From NCBI RefSeq assembly GCF_915070105.1, contig NZ_CAJZFJ010000033.1, forward strand, positions 1-23,065: a DNA stretch of 23,065 nt, given 5' to 3'. The notes beneath the pieces were generated by a model that saw nothing but the letters and a program-made list of their open reading frames with translations, did no database searches and was not told the origin of the DNA. The translations under genes were made by a program, and so were the position numbers. Source of the stretch: an uncultured Porphyromonas sp. (GTDB taxonomy: Bacteria > Bacteroidota > Bacteroidia > Bacteroidales > Porphyromonadaceae). Numbering within the stretch: position 1 is the first letter of the stretch; each line of letters begins with the position of its first letter. This document shows positions 14,475 to 21,215 of the stretch, piece after piece.

Positions 14475-16265
14475 ATGATTAGACTCACAAAGATTATCTC
14501 AGTATTTCTACTACTAGTAGGCCTGATGGGTTGCAATAAGCAGAGCGACCCGGATTTGGCTCAAGCAAGTAAAGAACACTACACAATTAGCTTCGCGACG
14601 GAAGGAATTGGAGAAGAACTCCGAGTGGCAGGACTGCCCAGCATCCCCGTAGGCTCAGACGGTAGGAGGATTAGCAAGCTTTTAGCTGACGACATCACTC
14701 AGGTACCAGTACACTGCGTGTTCCGCAGCTCTACGGGCGAGTCCTTTGCCCAGACACTCCTATGGGATCGTATTTCTGGGACACAAAGACTGCGTCTCCG
14801 CGCCTTTGAACTCACTATCCCTGCAGGTGTCGATATTTCACCTCGCTCCTCTGCGACATGGTATATGTGTGCCGTCATAGGTGGCGATCTGGATGCTACA
14901 GGCAAGAAGGTGAACGTGGCGCAGACCGACCTGCGCACGTCTCTTAAGCCCATGAATAGTGCTACCCCTAATAGCATCGTTGTTCCCTGGGTTTCTCCAT
15001 GGATGGAGTTAGCACGCTCAGAGTATGAAGGGAAGATACAGGTAACGACTAAGGGTGCTGTGCCCTTCCGCCCACAGGGTGTGATCCTCCGAATCAAGCT
15101 AGGTAATCAGGTCGAGAACAAGACGGCTGTGACACTCGATGGCCCACTCGTTATTCAGTCGAATGCCTTTGATGATGAGGGTAGCTTTGACCTGAGCCCC
15201 TCCAGCATAGTCGGAGGTGATATGCCTCGGTGGGTCGCTAAGTCAGCAGAGGGCGATGCCTTCCTCAAGTATGATCTCGCTTCTCCCCATGCACTCCAGT
15301 ACAATAAGCTCGACGAAGATAAGACCTATCTGGTGTGGATCATGCCTAAGGCAGGTGTCGTGAAACCAGAGACCACGGTCTATCTAGGAGGTAAGTTCGA
15401 CGATGCTACGATCCAGCACCCGACCCCGTACTTCCTTACCGACTATCAGCGGAAGACAACCGTCGTATCACTGCGGAATGGTCAGATACGTAGCCTCACG
15501 GCTCAGGCGACTCAGCGAGTCAAGCTCCCGCTGGAGTACATCACTGAGGAGCATAAGTCGTGTGGCCCAATCTATCGTGCTGCAGATGTACTAACTTTAC
15601 GTAATGAGATACCAGAAGGACAGCATCTGCCCACCGTAGAGGAGGCGAGTAGTGTATTCCCTTTCACTGACAGAAAGGATGATTCGTTTGTGTTTCCATG
15701 GAGGAGTAGTACACATGAAGACATTGACGAGCGTATCCAATGGGGGGAACACCCTGAGCAGACCTATAAGAGTGATTTCCAAAACACAGGGGAGCTCTCT
15801 TGGTTAGGTGAGACTTTCGCTCTTAGGTATAAGAATAGTCTTTTCCGTTCGGCGTGGAGGTATCACTGGCATGATGGTGGGGGATCTAATTCTGTGCTCG
15901 AGATCACCTGTCGTTGGGTGCCTCTCTGGGAAGATGTAACTCTAGACACAATCCGGGAGACTAGCTGGTGGGATACCCATCCCAAGGGAGGGGTTACTCG
16001 ACGCTTTGTCGAGGAGTTTGACTCAGTGAATTATTATGAATTAGGTTCAGGCCCCTATGGTCTGTCTACCTATTTCGCCTATTGGGGAATACAAAAGAAT
16101 GGTAAGCCGTTCATTTATGGATCTCTAACTTTGGGGGGGCTGTCTGCAGGTGGAGTTGCTACGAAGACACAAATAGACGAATACTTGCCTAACGGCGTTG
16201 ATGGAGGTACAGGGGGATTCAGCTCCATTACACTGTGGACTCGACCTTTCTACGACAAAAGGTAG
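14475..16265 (+). CDS. Fimbrillin-like surface lipoprotein, duplicated copy B
   Basis: 596 residues, signal MIRLTKIISVFLLLVGLMGC with lipidated C20. Residues 14-297 equal those of copy A; then A298P, M312T and A331V, and from residue 359 a strongly changed C-terminal region (for example FPFTDRKDDSFVFPW in place of FPFWGGRPARAFVDPW). Islands kept in both copies, such as GQHLPTVEEA, PEQTYKSDF, ALRYKNS, YWGIQKNGKPF and the final LWTRPFYDKR, show that the fold is retained and that the variation falls between them, as expected for loops. The frame is intact, with its own promoter, leader and terminator, so both copies look functional. Function unknown; paralog of 10036-12084 and 12335-14128. Confidence 0.8.
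   Translation: MIRLTKIISVFLLLVGLMGCNKQSDPDLAQASKEHYTISFATEGIGEELRVAGLPSIPVGSDGRRISKLLADDITQVPVHCVFRSSTGESFAQTLLWDRISGTQRLRLRAFELTIPAGVDISPRSSATWYMCAVIGGDLDATGKKVNVAQTDLRTSLKPMNSATPNSIVVPWVSPWMELARSEYEGKIQVTTKGAVPFRPQGVILRIKLGNQVENKTAVTLDGPLVIQSNAFDDEGSFDLSPSSIVGGDMPRWVAKSAEGDAFLKYDLASPHALQYNKLDEDKTYLVWIMPKAGVVKPETTVYLGGKFDDATIQHPTPYFLTDYQRKTTVVSLRNGQIRSLTAQATQRVKLPLEYITEEHKSCGPIYRAADVLTLRNEIPEGQHLPTVEEASSVFPFTDRKDDSFVFPWRSSTHEDIDERIQWGEHPEQTYKSDFQNTGELSWLGETFALRYKNSLFRSAWRYHWHDGGGSNSVLEITCRWVPLWEDVTLDTIRETSWWDTHPKGGVTRRFVEEFDSVNYYELGSGPYGLSTYFAYWGIQKNGKPFIYGSLTLGGLSAGGVATKTQIDEYLPNGVDGGTGGFSSITLWTRPFYDKR
14523..15298 (+). repeat. 776-base block identical to 12383-13158 (tandem duplication, right copy)
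   Basis: See the left copy; the first mismatch on the 3' side is 15299 (G versus A at 13159) and on the 5' side 14522 (C versus G at 12382). Confidence 0.95.
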
Positions 16266-16286
16266 GAGAAGACCTAAACAAAAGCA

Positions 16287-16320
16287 AGGGGGCAAGAGTC
16301 ATTGATGGCTCTTGCCCCCT
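16287..16320 (+). terminator. Terminator hairpin after lipoprotein gene B
   Basis: AGGGGGCAAGAG (16287-16298), 10-base loop, exact complement (16309-16320), then a CT/T-rich tail. The stem core and the loop (one base changed) match the terminator of gene A, so it belongs to the duplicated unit. Confidence 0.8.
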
Positions 16321-16508
16321 CTTTCTTTCGTCCCCCTATAATCCTCATCTTAGGATTACGGCTTGCTCCTCCCTCTCTTTCCTCCTGGCTTGCTCAGTTG
16401 GGAGTGTGTTTATGCTAAGAGCATTCCTTCGGAGGGGCTCATGTGTGGGGATAGATGAGGGGGAATCAATCTAATACGGGGCATAGTTGTGTGTGATAAG
16501 GAATTGAG

Positions 16509-16516
16509 TATCTTTG
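16509..16516 (+). promoter_or_regulatory. Promoter TTG-N19-TATCTTTG for the beta-barrel gene
   Basis: TATCTTTG with a TTG at 16487-16489, exactly 19 bases upstream: the best full match to the Bacteroidota TTTG/TAnnTTTG promoter in the window. Predicted start near 16523, which rules out a TTG codon at 16514 as the translation start. Confidence 0.7.
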
Positions 16517-16603
16517 TCCCCCAAATGCAACAGCAGAACCCTCATACACCAGCCACTAAGTGGCATAATTCTAATTCCTATTATTCATAACATTCATCTC
16601 CAC

Positions 16604-17416
16604 ATGAGACGTATCTTTACCCTATTACTGAGTGTATTACTCCCTCTATGCCTGCAAGCACAGAAGACTAAGTTTACCCCCGAGCACTGGGGACTAGTCG
16701 ATGGAAAGACCGTGATCAAGGCGAATATCACGAGCCCTATCTTCCGCAACTACAGCGTGGCTGTAGAGCGTGTCCTGAGTCGTGGTCTCGGCCTACAGCT
16801 CGGGGCGAACATCATGCCCCGTGGACCCCTACCTCTAGTTCCTGCTGGGGGTGCTCTGCAGATGGAGTCGGAGTGGGTGAATTTCTTCTCCCTCAGCTCC
16901 TTCTCCCTCACCCCTGAGCTCCGCTGGTATACAGGCGGGGGCTATGGACATGGCTTCTACCTGATGGGATACTGGCGCTATGAGCGCTATCGGGTCGGTG
17001 ACTATGGGTATCACTTCGATCTCGAGCGGCTCCCTAATGGGACGACCCCCCAAGGGAGTGCTGTCCTCTCGGGTAAGCTCGATACCTACAGCCTGGGGCT
17101 GGGCCTAGGGGCTCAGTGGCTCTTCGGGCGGAACAAGAATATCGTCCTAGACTGGAATATCCTAGGGGCACATATCGGCCGTGGTAAGCTCGGGGCGGAT
17201 GTCGTCTACCACCTCAAGGGTGGGGGGCAGCTACCTGCGGAGAGCCGCGAGACAGCTAGCCGGGACATCTTAGCTCCGCTGAGCGACCTAGCATTCCTCA
17301 ACCTCGATGGGGCTCGGGCCGAACTCGACGAGGCCAACACGACGGTACGTGCTCAGGGGATAGGCACTCCCTGGGCCTTCTTCCGTATGTCGCTCTCGGT
17401 AGGCTTCCGCTTCTAG
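16604..17416 (+). CDS. Outer-membrane beta-barrel protein candidate
   Basis: 270 residues from ATG 16604. The frame is open to a TTG at 16514, but that lies inside the promoter. Signal peptide MRRIFTLLLSVLLPLCLQA, then Q. The body alternates polar and hydrophobic residues with many Gly/Tyr/Trp/Arg (SPIFRNYSVAVERVLSRGLG, SLTPELRWYTGGG, YLMGYWRYERYRV, SLGLGLGAQWLFG), typical of small antiparallel barrels, and the last strand ends SLSVGFRF with a C-terminal Phe as expected for BAM-dependent insertion. It resembles DUF3575-type barrels sometimes found near fimbrial loci, but I cannot confirm that family. It directly follows the lipoprotein genes yet has its own promoter, so a shared role is only suggested by position. 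Confidence 0.75.
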   Translation: MRRIFTLLLSVLLPLCLQAQKTKFTPEHWGLVDGKTVIKANITSPIFRNYSVAVERVLSRGLGLQLGANIMPRGPLPLVPAGGALQMESEWVNFFSLSSFSLTPELRWYTGGGYGHGFYLMGYWRYERYRVGDYGYHFDLERLPNGTTPQGSAVLSGKLDTYSLGLGLGAQWLFGRNKNIVLDWNILGAHIGRGKLGADVVYHLKGGGQLPAESRETASRDILAPLSDLAFLNLDGARAELDEANTTVRAQGIGTPWAFFRMSLSVGFRF

Positions 17417-17475
17417 CGTTTTGTTTTTAGGCTGATCCTAGGATTGCAGGGCTCGGGATAGAGCCCATTGTAAGG

Positions 17476-17516
17476 GACAGGGCACACCTCCTCATCATCG
17501 GGGGGTGTGCCCTGTC
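17476..17516 (+). terminator. Terminator hairpin after the beta-barrel gene
   Basis: GACAGGGCACACC (17476-17488) pairs exactly with GGTGTGCCCTGTC (17504-17516) over a 15-base loop, followed by a CT-rich tail. A second small hairpin GGGCTC/GAGCCC is just upstream (17449-17466). Confidence 0.75.
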
Positions 17517-17638
17517 TCTATCTATGCTCTAGGTGAATAGCTTAGAGGAGACGAACCATAGACCTCTCTCAATGGTTTACCCTACTAGGATGAAGGTCAT
17601 CCCCACTACCCATAAATAAGATATAAGCAATATACACT

Positions 17639-18559
17639 ATGGCACTCCCTCTGCTCTCTGCTGTCCTGCCTGCTGACTCTACAGCAGCTTCTCAGGTTAC
17701 CTCCGCTCTAGGGACAGCTACTCAGCCCCTCGAGCTGGATGTAAACAACTGGTTTAGCCGTGCGATGATGAATGATTGGCTGAACTCGGGTATCAACTTC
17801 GGGATACGTGTCGTGTTGGCAATCCTGCTCTTCCTCATCGGTCGCTGGGTGATACGTCGGCTACTCCGCATCTTTGAGCGTATCCTCAAGCGTAGAGAGA
17901 TCGATGGGGTGGCCGTCACACTCCTAGGCTCGGTGCTCACGGCTCTGCTCTACATCGCCCTCTTCCTCACACTGGGCGGGGTGCTCGGGGTGAAGTCGGT
18001 ATCCTTCGCTGCTGTGCTGGCCTCGATGGGTCTAGCTGTGGGGATGGCACTGAGTGGACAGCTTCAGAATCTAGCAGGAGGGGTCATCATCATGGTGACC
18101 AAGCCCTTCTCGATCGGGGACTATATCTTGGCTCAGACTGCTGAGGGCTCAGTGCGAGCTGTGAGCCTCTTCTATACCGAGATCTTGACACCAGATAACA
18201 AGTGCATCTTTATCCCCAATGGCGTCCTCAGCAGTGGTGTTGTAGTGAACTATTCGCACGAGGAGACGAGGCGTATCGAATGGACGATCGGGATCGAGTA
18301 TGATGAGGACTTCGCTCGTGTACGCTCGGCCATAGAGAGTCTACTGGAGAGTGACGAACGTGTGCTCAAGACCCCCGAGCCCACGATCGTACTCCATAAC
18401 CTGAATAGTAGCTCGGTCGATGTCCTAGTACGTGCCTGGGTACGCTCTGAGGATCTATGGCCTGTCTTCTGGGACTTCAATCGTCGCATGTATGAGGACT
18501 TCAACAAGCGAGGCATATCCTTCCCCTTCCCACAGCTCACTGTCCATCAGGGCAAGTAA
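17639..18559 (+). CDS. mscS: Small-conductance mechanosensitive channel, MscS family
   Basis: 306 residues, close to E. coli MscS (286). It forms a heptameric inner-membrane channel that opens under tension to release solutes in hypo-osmotic shock. Three membrane helices: TM1 about 54-72, TM2 about 93-115, and the pore-lining Gly/Ala-rich TM3 about 121-153 (AAVLASMGLAVGMALSGQLQNLAGG). The family signature NLAGGVIIMVTKPFSIGDYI is at 144-163, with IPNG at 192-195 in the beta-domain and a mixed alpha/beta cytosolic end. A periplasmic N-terminal extension of about 50 residues precedes TM1. The stop is 3 bases before uvrB, so the two genes are very likely cotranscribed. No TAnnTTTG promoter is clear upstream. 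Confidence 0.93.
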   Translation: MALPLLSAVLPADSTAASQVTSALGTATQPLELDVNNWFSRAMMNDWLNSGINFGIRVVLAILLFLIGRWVIRRLLRIFERILKRREIDGVAVTLLGSVLTALLYIALFLTLGGVLGVKSVSFAAVLASMGLAVGMALSGQLQNLAGGVIIMVTKPFSIGDYILAQTAEGSVRAVSLFYTEILTPDNKCIFIPNGVLSSGVVVNYSHEETRRIEWTIGIEYDEDFARVRSAIESLLESDERVLKTPEPTIVLHNLNSSSVDVLVRAWVRSEDLWPVFWDFNRRMYEDFNKRGISFPFPQLTVHQGK

Positions 18560-18562
18560 GGC

Positions 18563-20584
18563 ATGGACTTTCAGCTCACCTCTCGCTTCAAGCCTACGGG
18601 CGACCAGCCCCAGGCGATCAGCGAGCTCGTCAGTGGCTTCCAGCAAGGTATCCCCTTCCAGACGCTCCTCGGGGTGACAGGGTCGGGGAAGACCTTCACC
18701 GCAGCCAACGTCATCGCTCAGGTCAAAAAGCCCACACTCGTACTGAGCCACAACAAGACCTTGGCAGCGCAGCTCTATGCCGAGTTCAAGGCCTTCTTCC
18801 CCAACAACGCTGTGGAGTACTTCGTCTCCTACTACGACTACTACCAGCCAGAGGCCTATATCGCCGCCTCCGATACCTACATAGAGAAGGATATGGCGAT
18901 CAATGCTGAGATCGAGAAGCTTCGACTCCGGACAACAGCCTCTCTGCTCTCGGGACGTGAGGATGTAATCGTGGTCTCATCCGTATCCTGTCTCTATGGT
19001 ATGGCCGACCCGAAGGCCTTCGAGGAGAAGATCATCCGCCTCAAGGATGGGCAACGCTATAGCCAAGACCAGTTCAAGCGTGACCTCGTACTCAACCACT
19101 ATGTCAATGACCGCATCACCTTCGAGTCGGGCTACTTCCGTGTCAAGGGGGATACGATAGACGTCTTCCCGGCTATCGAAGGCTTCGATGGTGTGGCATA
19201 CCGCATCACCTTCTGGGATGATGAGATCGAGCGTATCGCCTCCTTTGACCCTCAGAGTGGTCGGGAGTACGGGCCGATGTCTTCGCTCGTTATCCATCCA
19301 GCTAACCTCTTTGTCACGACCCAGGAGCAGGTGAATACTGCCGTAGGGCAGATAGACGTAGACCTAGGTAATAGGGTACGGGAGCTGGAGGAAGAGGGGC
19401 ACCCCTACGAGGCCAAGCGTCTCTACGAGCGAGTGACCTATGACCTAGAGATGATACGTGAGCTCGGCTATTGCTCGGGGATCGAGAACTACTCCCGCTA
19501 CTTCGATGGTAGGCAACCTGGTGAGCGTCCCTTCTGCCTGCTGGACTACTTCCCGAGTGACTATCTGCTGATCGTAGATGAGAGCCATGTGACCGTACCT
19601 CAGATCCATGCGATGTACGGAGGAGACCGCTCGCGCAAGGTTAGTCTCGTGGAGTATGGGTTTCGCCTGCCCGCAGCACTGGATAACCGTCCGCTGAAGT
19701 ACGAAGAGTTCGATGCCCTCACCCCCCGCATCCTCTATATCAGTGCTACGCCTGCCGAGTATGAGTTGGCTAAGAGTGAGGGGATCGTCGTCGAGCAACT
19801 TATTCGCCCCACGGGTTTGCTAGATCCCGTGATCGAGGTGCGCCCGACACAGCATCAGGTGGATGACCTAGAGCATGAGATCAGCCTAGCTATCCAACGT
19901 CAGGAGCGTGTACTCGTCACGACACTCACCAAGCGTATGGCAGAGGAGCTCTCCGAATACCTCCTCCGCCATGGTGTCTCATGTAGCTATATCCATAGCG
20001 ATGTGGATACGCTGGAGCGCATACAGATCATGGAGGATTTACGTAAGGGTGTCTATGACGTACTCATCGGGGTCAATCTCCTTCGTGAGGGACTGGACTT
20101 ACCCGAGGTGGCACTCGTGGCGGTGCTGGATGCCGACAAGGAAGGCTTCCTGCGCTCCCACCGCTCCCTCACTCAGACGGCAGGACGAGCAGCACGTAAT
20201 GTGAATGGTCGGGTGATCTTCTACGCCGACAAGGTCACCGAAAGCATGCGCCTGACGATGGAGGAGACCGAGCGCAGGCGCACGAAGCAGATCGCCTACA
20301 ACGAGGCCAACGGCATCACCCCCCAGCAGATCGTCAAGAACAGTGCCTCGGCCTTCCCCGACAAGAAGGATACGACTGGAGCTGTCGCCTATGTCGAGGC
20401 AGACCCGACGGCCGCCATCCCCGATCCTATCGAGGAGGTGATGGGGCTGGAGAAGCTCATGAAGCTCGCCGAAGTCAAGCGCTCCGAGATGATGGCGGCA
20501 GCCAAGGAACTAGACTTCATAGAGGCTGCTCGCCTACGCAACGAGCTACAGCGTCTGGAGGAGAAGATACGTCTCTTGCAGTAG
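18563..20584 (+). CDS. uvrB: Excinuclease ABC subunit UvrB
   Basis: 673 residues, the same length as E. coli UvrB. Damage-verifying helicase-like subunit of nucleotide excision repair, which receives DNA from UvrA and binds UvrC. Walker A GVTGSGKT at 37-44; the tyrosine-rich beta-hairpin YYDYYQPEAYIAASDTY at 90-106 that clamps one strand; Walker B/DExH LLIVDESH with D339-E340; motif VI QTAGRAARNVNGR near 540-553; and the C-terminal UVR domain (about 632-670, EVKRSEMMAAAKELDFIEAA) that contacts UvrC. All key residues are present. Directly follows mscS; ends in a clear intrinsic terminator. Confidence 0.98.
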   Translation: MDFQLTSRFKPTGDQPQAISELVSGFQQGIPFQTLLGVTGSGKTFTAANVIAQVKKPTLVLSHNKTLAAQLYAEFKAFFPNNAVEYFVSYYDYYQPEAYIAASDTYIEKDMAINAEIEKLRLRTTASLLSGREDVIVVSSVSCLYGMADPKAFEEKIIRLKDGQRYSQDQFKRDLVLNHYVNDRITFESGYFRVKGDTIDVFPAIEGFDGVAYRITFWDDEIERIASFDPQSGREYGPMSSLVIHPANLFVTTQEQVNTAVGQIDVDLGNRVRELEEEGHPYEAKRLYERVTYDLEMIRELGYCSGIENYSRYFDGRQPGERPFCLLDYFPSDYLLIVDESHVTVPQIHAMYGGDRSRKVSLVEYGFRLPAALDNRPLKYEEFDALTPRILYISATPAEYELAKSEGIVVEQLIRPTGLLDPVIEVRPTQHQVDDLEHEISLAIQRQERVLVTTLTKRMAEELSEYLLRHGVSCSYIHSDVDTLERIQIMEDLRKGVYDVLIGVNLLREGLDLPEVALVAVLDADKEGFLRSHRSLTQTAGRAARNVNGRVIFYADKVTESMRLTMEETERRRTKQIAYNEANGITPQQIVKNSASAFPDKKDTTGAVAYVEADPTAAIPDPIEEVMGLEKLMKLAEVKRSEMMAAAKELDFIEAARLRNELQRLEEKIRLLQ

Positions 20585-20632
20585 CCCTCTCCCTACACCC
20601 TCTCTTAGCTCTCTGTCACTAACGAGAGAAAC

Positions 20633-20675
20633 CAAGGGTAGCACTCATTCCGATGGGTGCTACCCTTGTTTTTTT
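20633..20675 (+). terminator. Intrinsic terminator after uvrB
   Basis: CAAGGGTAGCAC (20633-20644) and its complement GTGCTACCCTTG (20657-20668) form a 12-bp stem over a 12-base loop, followed directly by seven T (20669-20675). The clearest terminator in the window. Confidence 0.92.
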
Positions 20676-20745
20676 CTCTGAGTATGGGGAGTGGGGGATA
20701 GCCTTTCGGGGAGGAGAATAGGTGGGGACTAGAGGGGGGCGGTCA

Positions 20746-21092
20746 GGGGCGACGCCGGATCTTCTTTCGAGCCCCCCATACTTGGGCTCTTTGGGGATAT
20801 TATTCCATGTCTGAGGGTGTCTTAGCCAGAAGCTTAGAGAGCCTAGGCATTAGTCCCGAGGAGAGCTCAATACGAGCACTGCAGGGGACATACTTAGAGC
20901 GAGGTAGTGTACACGTGTGTACACAGTTGTATACACGTGGGTATACTGTTGTGTACACACGTGTATACTCACGCCTCCTAGGTAGTAGGTATAAGCTGGG
21001 GATGTCTACACCTAGGGCACAGACACTTCTATCTTCGGTGTCTGCTCCTTGACTACTTTGCCCTCGCACGATGGGGTTTCATGCGTCGGCTC
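20746..21092 (+). mobile_element. MITE-like element, copy 2 (about 347 bp), inverted relative to copy 1
   Basis: Reverse-complement relative of 6797-7192. The right end read on the minus strand, GAGCCGACGCATGAAACCCC, matches the left end of copy 1; the left end GGGGCGACGCCGGATCT is a diverged match to the other. Both arms can be aligned by eye, including CGTGCGAGGGC, GATAGAAGT, CCTAGGTGTAGA and the hairpin beside the array (20974-20989, one mismatch). It is shorter than copy 1 mainly because it has three instead of five 22-base units. It ends 29 bases before the exporter promoter. End points are uncertain by a few bases. Confidence 0.6.
20903..20968. repeat. Minisatellite, 3 x 22 bp
   Basis: Units at 20903-20924, 20925-20946 and 20947-20968; read on the minus strand they begin GTGTACACACGTGTACAC, GTATACCCACGTGTATAC and GTATACACGTGTGTACAC. 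The first two are variants of the C and B units of copy 1, and the third is type A with AACA in place of AACT. Confidence 0.88.
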
Positions 21093-21120
21093 TGGAGGGA
21101 TAGGTATAAGGGGAAAGTAG

Positions 21121-21128
21121 TACCTTTG
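21121..21128 (+). promoter_or_regulatory. Promoter -7 element TACCTTTG for the ABC exporter
   Basis: Matches TAnnTTTG. Predicted start near 21135, giving a leader of about 80 bases that contains a CCCCTC/GAGGGG hairpin (21172-21189). Confidence 0.6.
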
Positions 21129-21130
21129 GT

Positions 21131-21214
21131 ATGATTATTGTACTATGTAAGTGCGTAATGCAGTCAGTAGTCCCCTCCTAGGAGAGGGGGCATGACCACA
21201 TGATAATTGTACTA
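21131..21214 (+). repeat. Direct repeat of a 15-base word in the exporter leader
   Basis: ATGATTATTGTACTA (21131-21145) and ATGATAATTGTACTA (21200-21214) differ at one base and bracket the CCCCTC/GAGGGG hairpin. The second copy touches the start codon. Confidence 0.6.
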
Positions 21215-21215
21215 G

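Larger units (their letters stand above)
16266..16603. other. Intergenic region before the beta-barrel gene
   Basis: Contains the terminator at 16287-16320, a stretch 16321-16480 in which no gene is seen, and the promoter of the next gene. A small perfect dyad GCCACT-A-AGTGGC (16552-16564) lies in the leader. Confidence 0.5.
20676..21215. other. Intergenic region holding MITE-like copy 2
   Basis: Between the uvrB terminator and the exporter start. Holds a G-rich stretch (20680-20745), the MITE-like copy 2 (20746-21092), the exporter promoter (21121-21128) and its leader. An 81-codon frame at 20807-21052 runs through the element but is not conserved in copy 1 and is not called. Confidence 0.6.

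Noticed and set aside
12335..16265. Diversity-generating retroelement with a variable C-terminus
   Set aside because: No reverse transcriptase or template repeat is in the window, and the differences between copies include insertions, deletions and all base types rather than only changes at template adenines.
16514..16603. Longer N-terminus of the beta-barrel gene from a TTG at 16514
   Set aside because: It overlaps the TATCTTTG promoter element, lies before the predicted transcript start, and would bury the signal peptide 30 residues inside.
20807..21052. 81-residue protein in MITE-like copy 2
   Set aside because: Start codon and frame are not kept in copy 1 (ATA and an in-frame TAG), and most of the frame is minisatellite.
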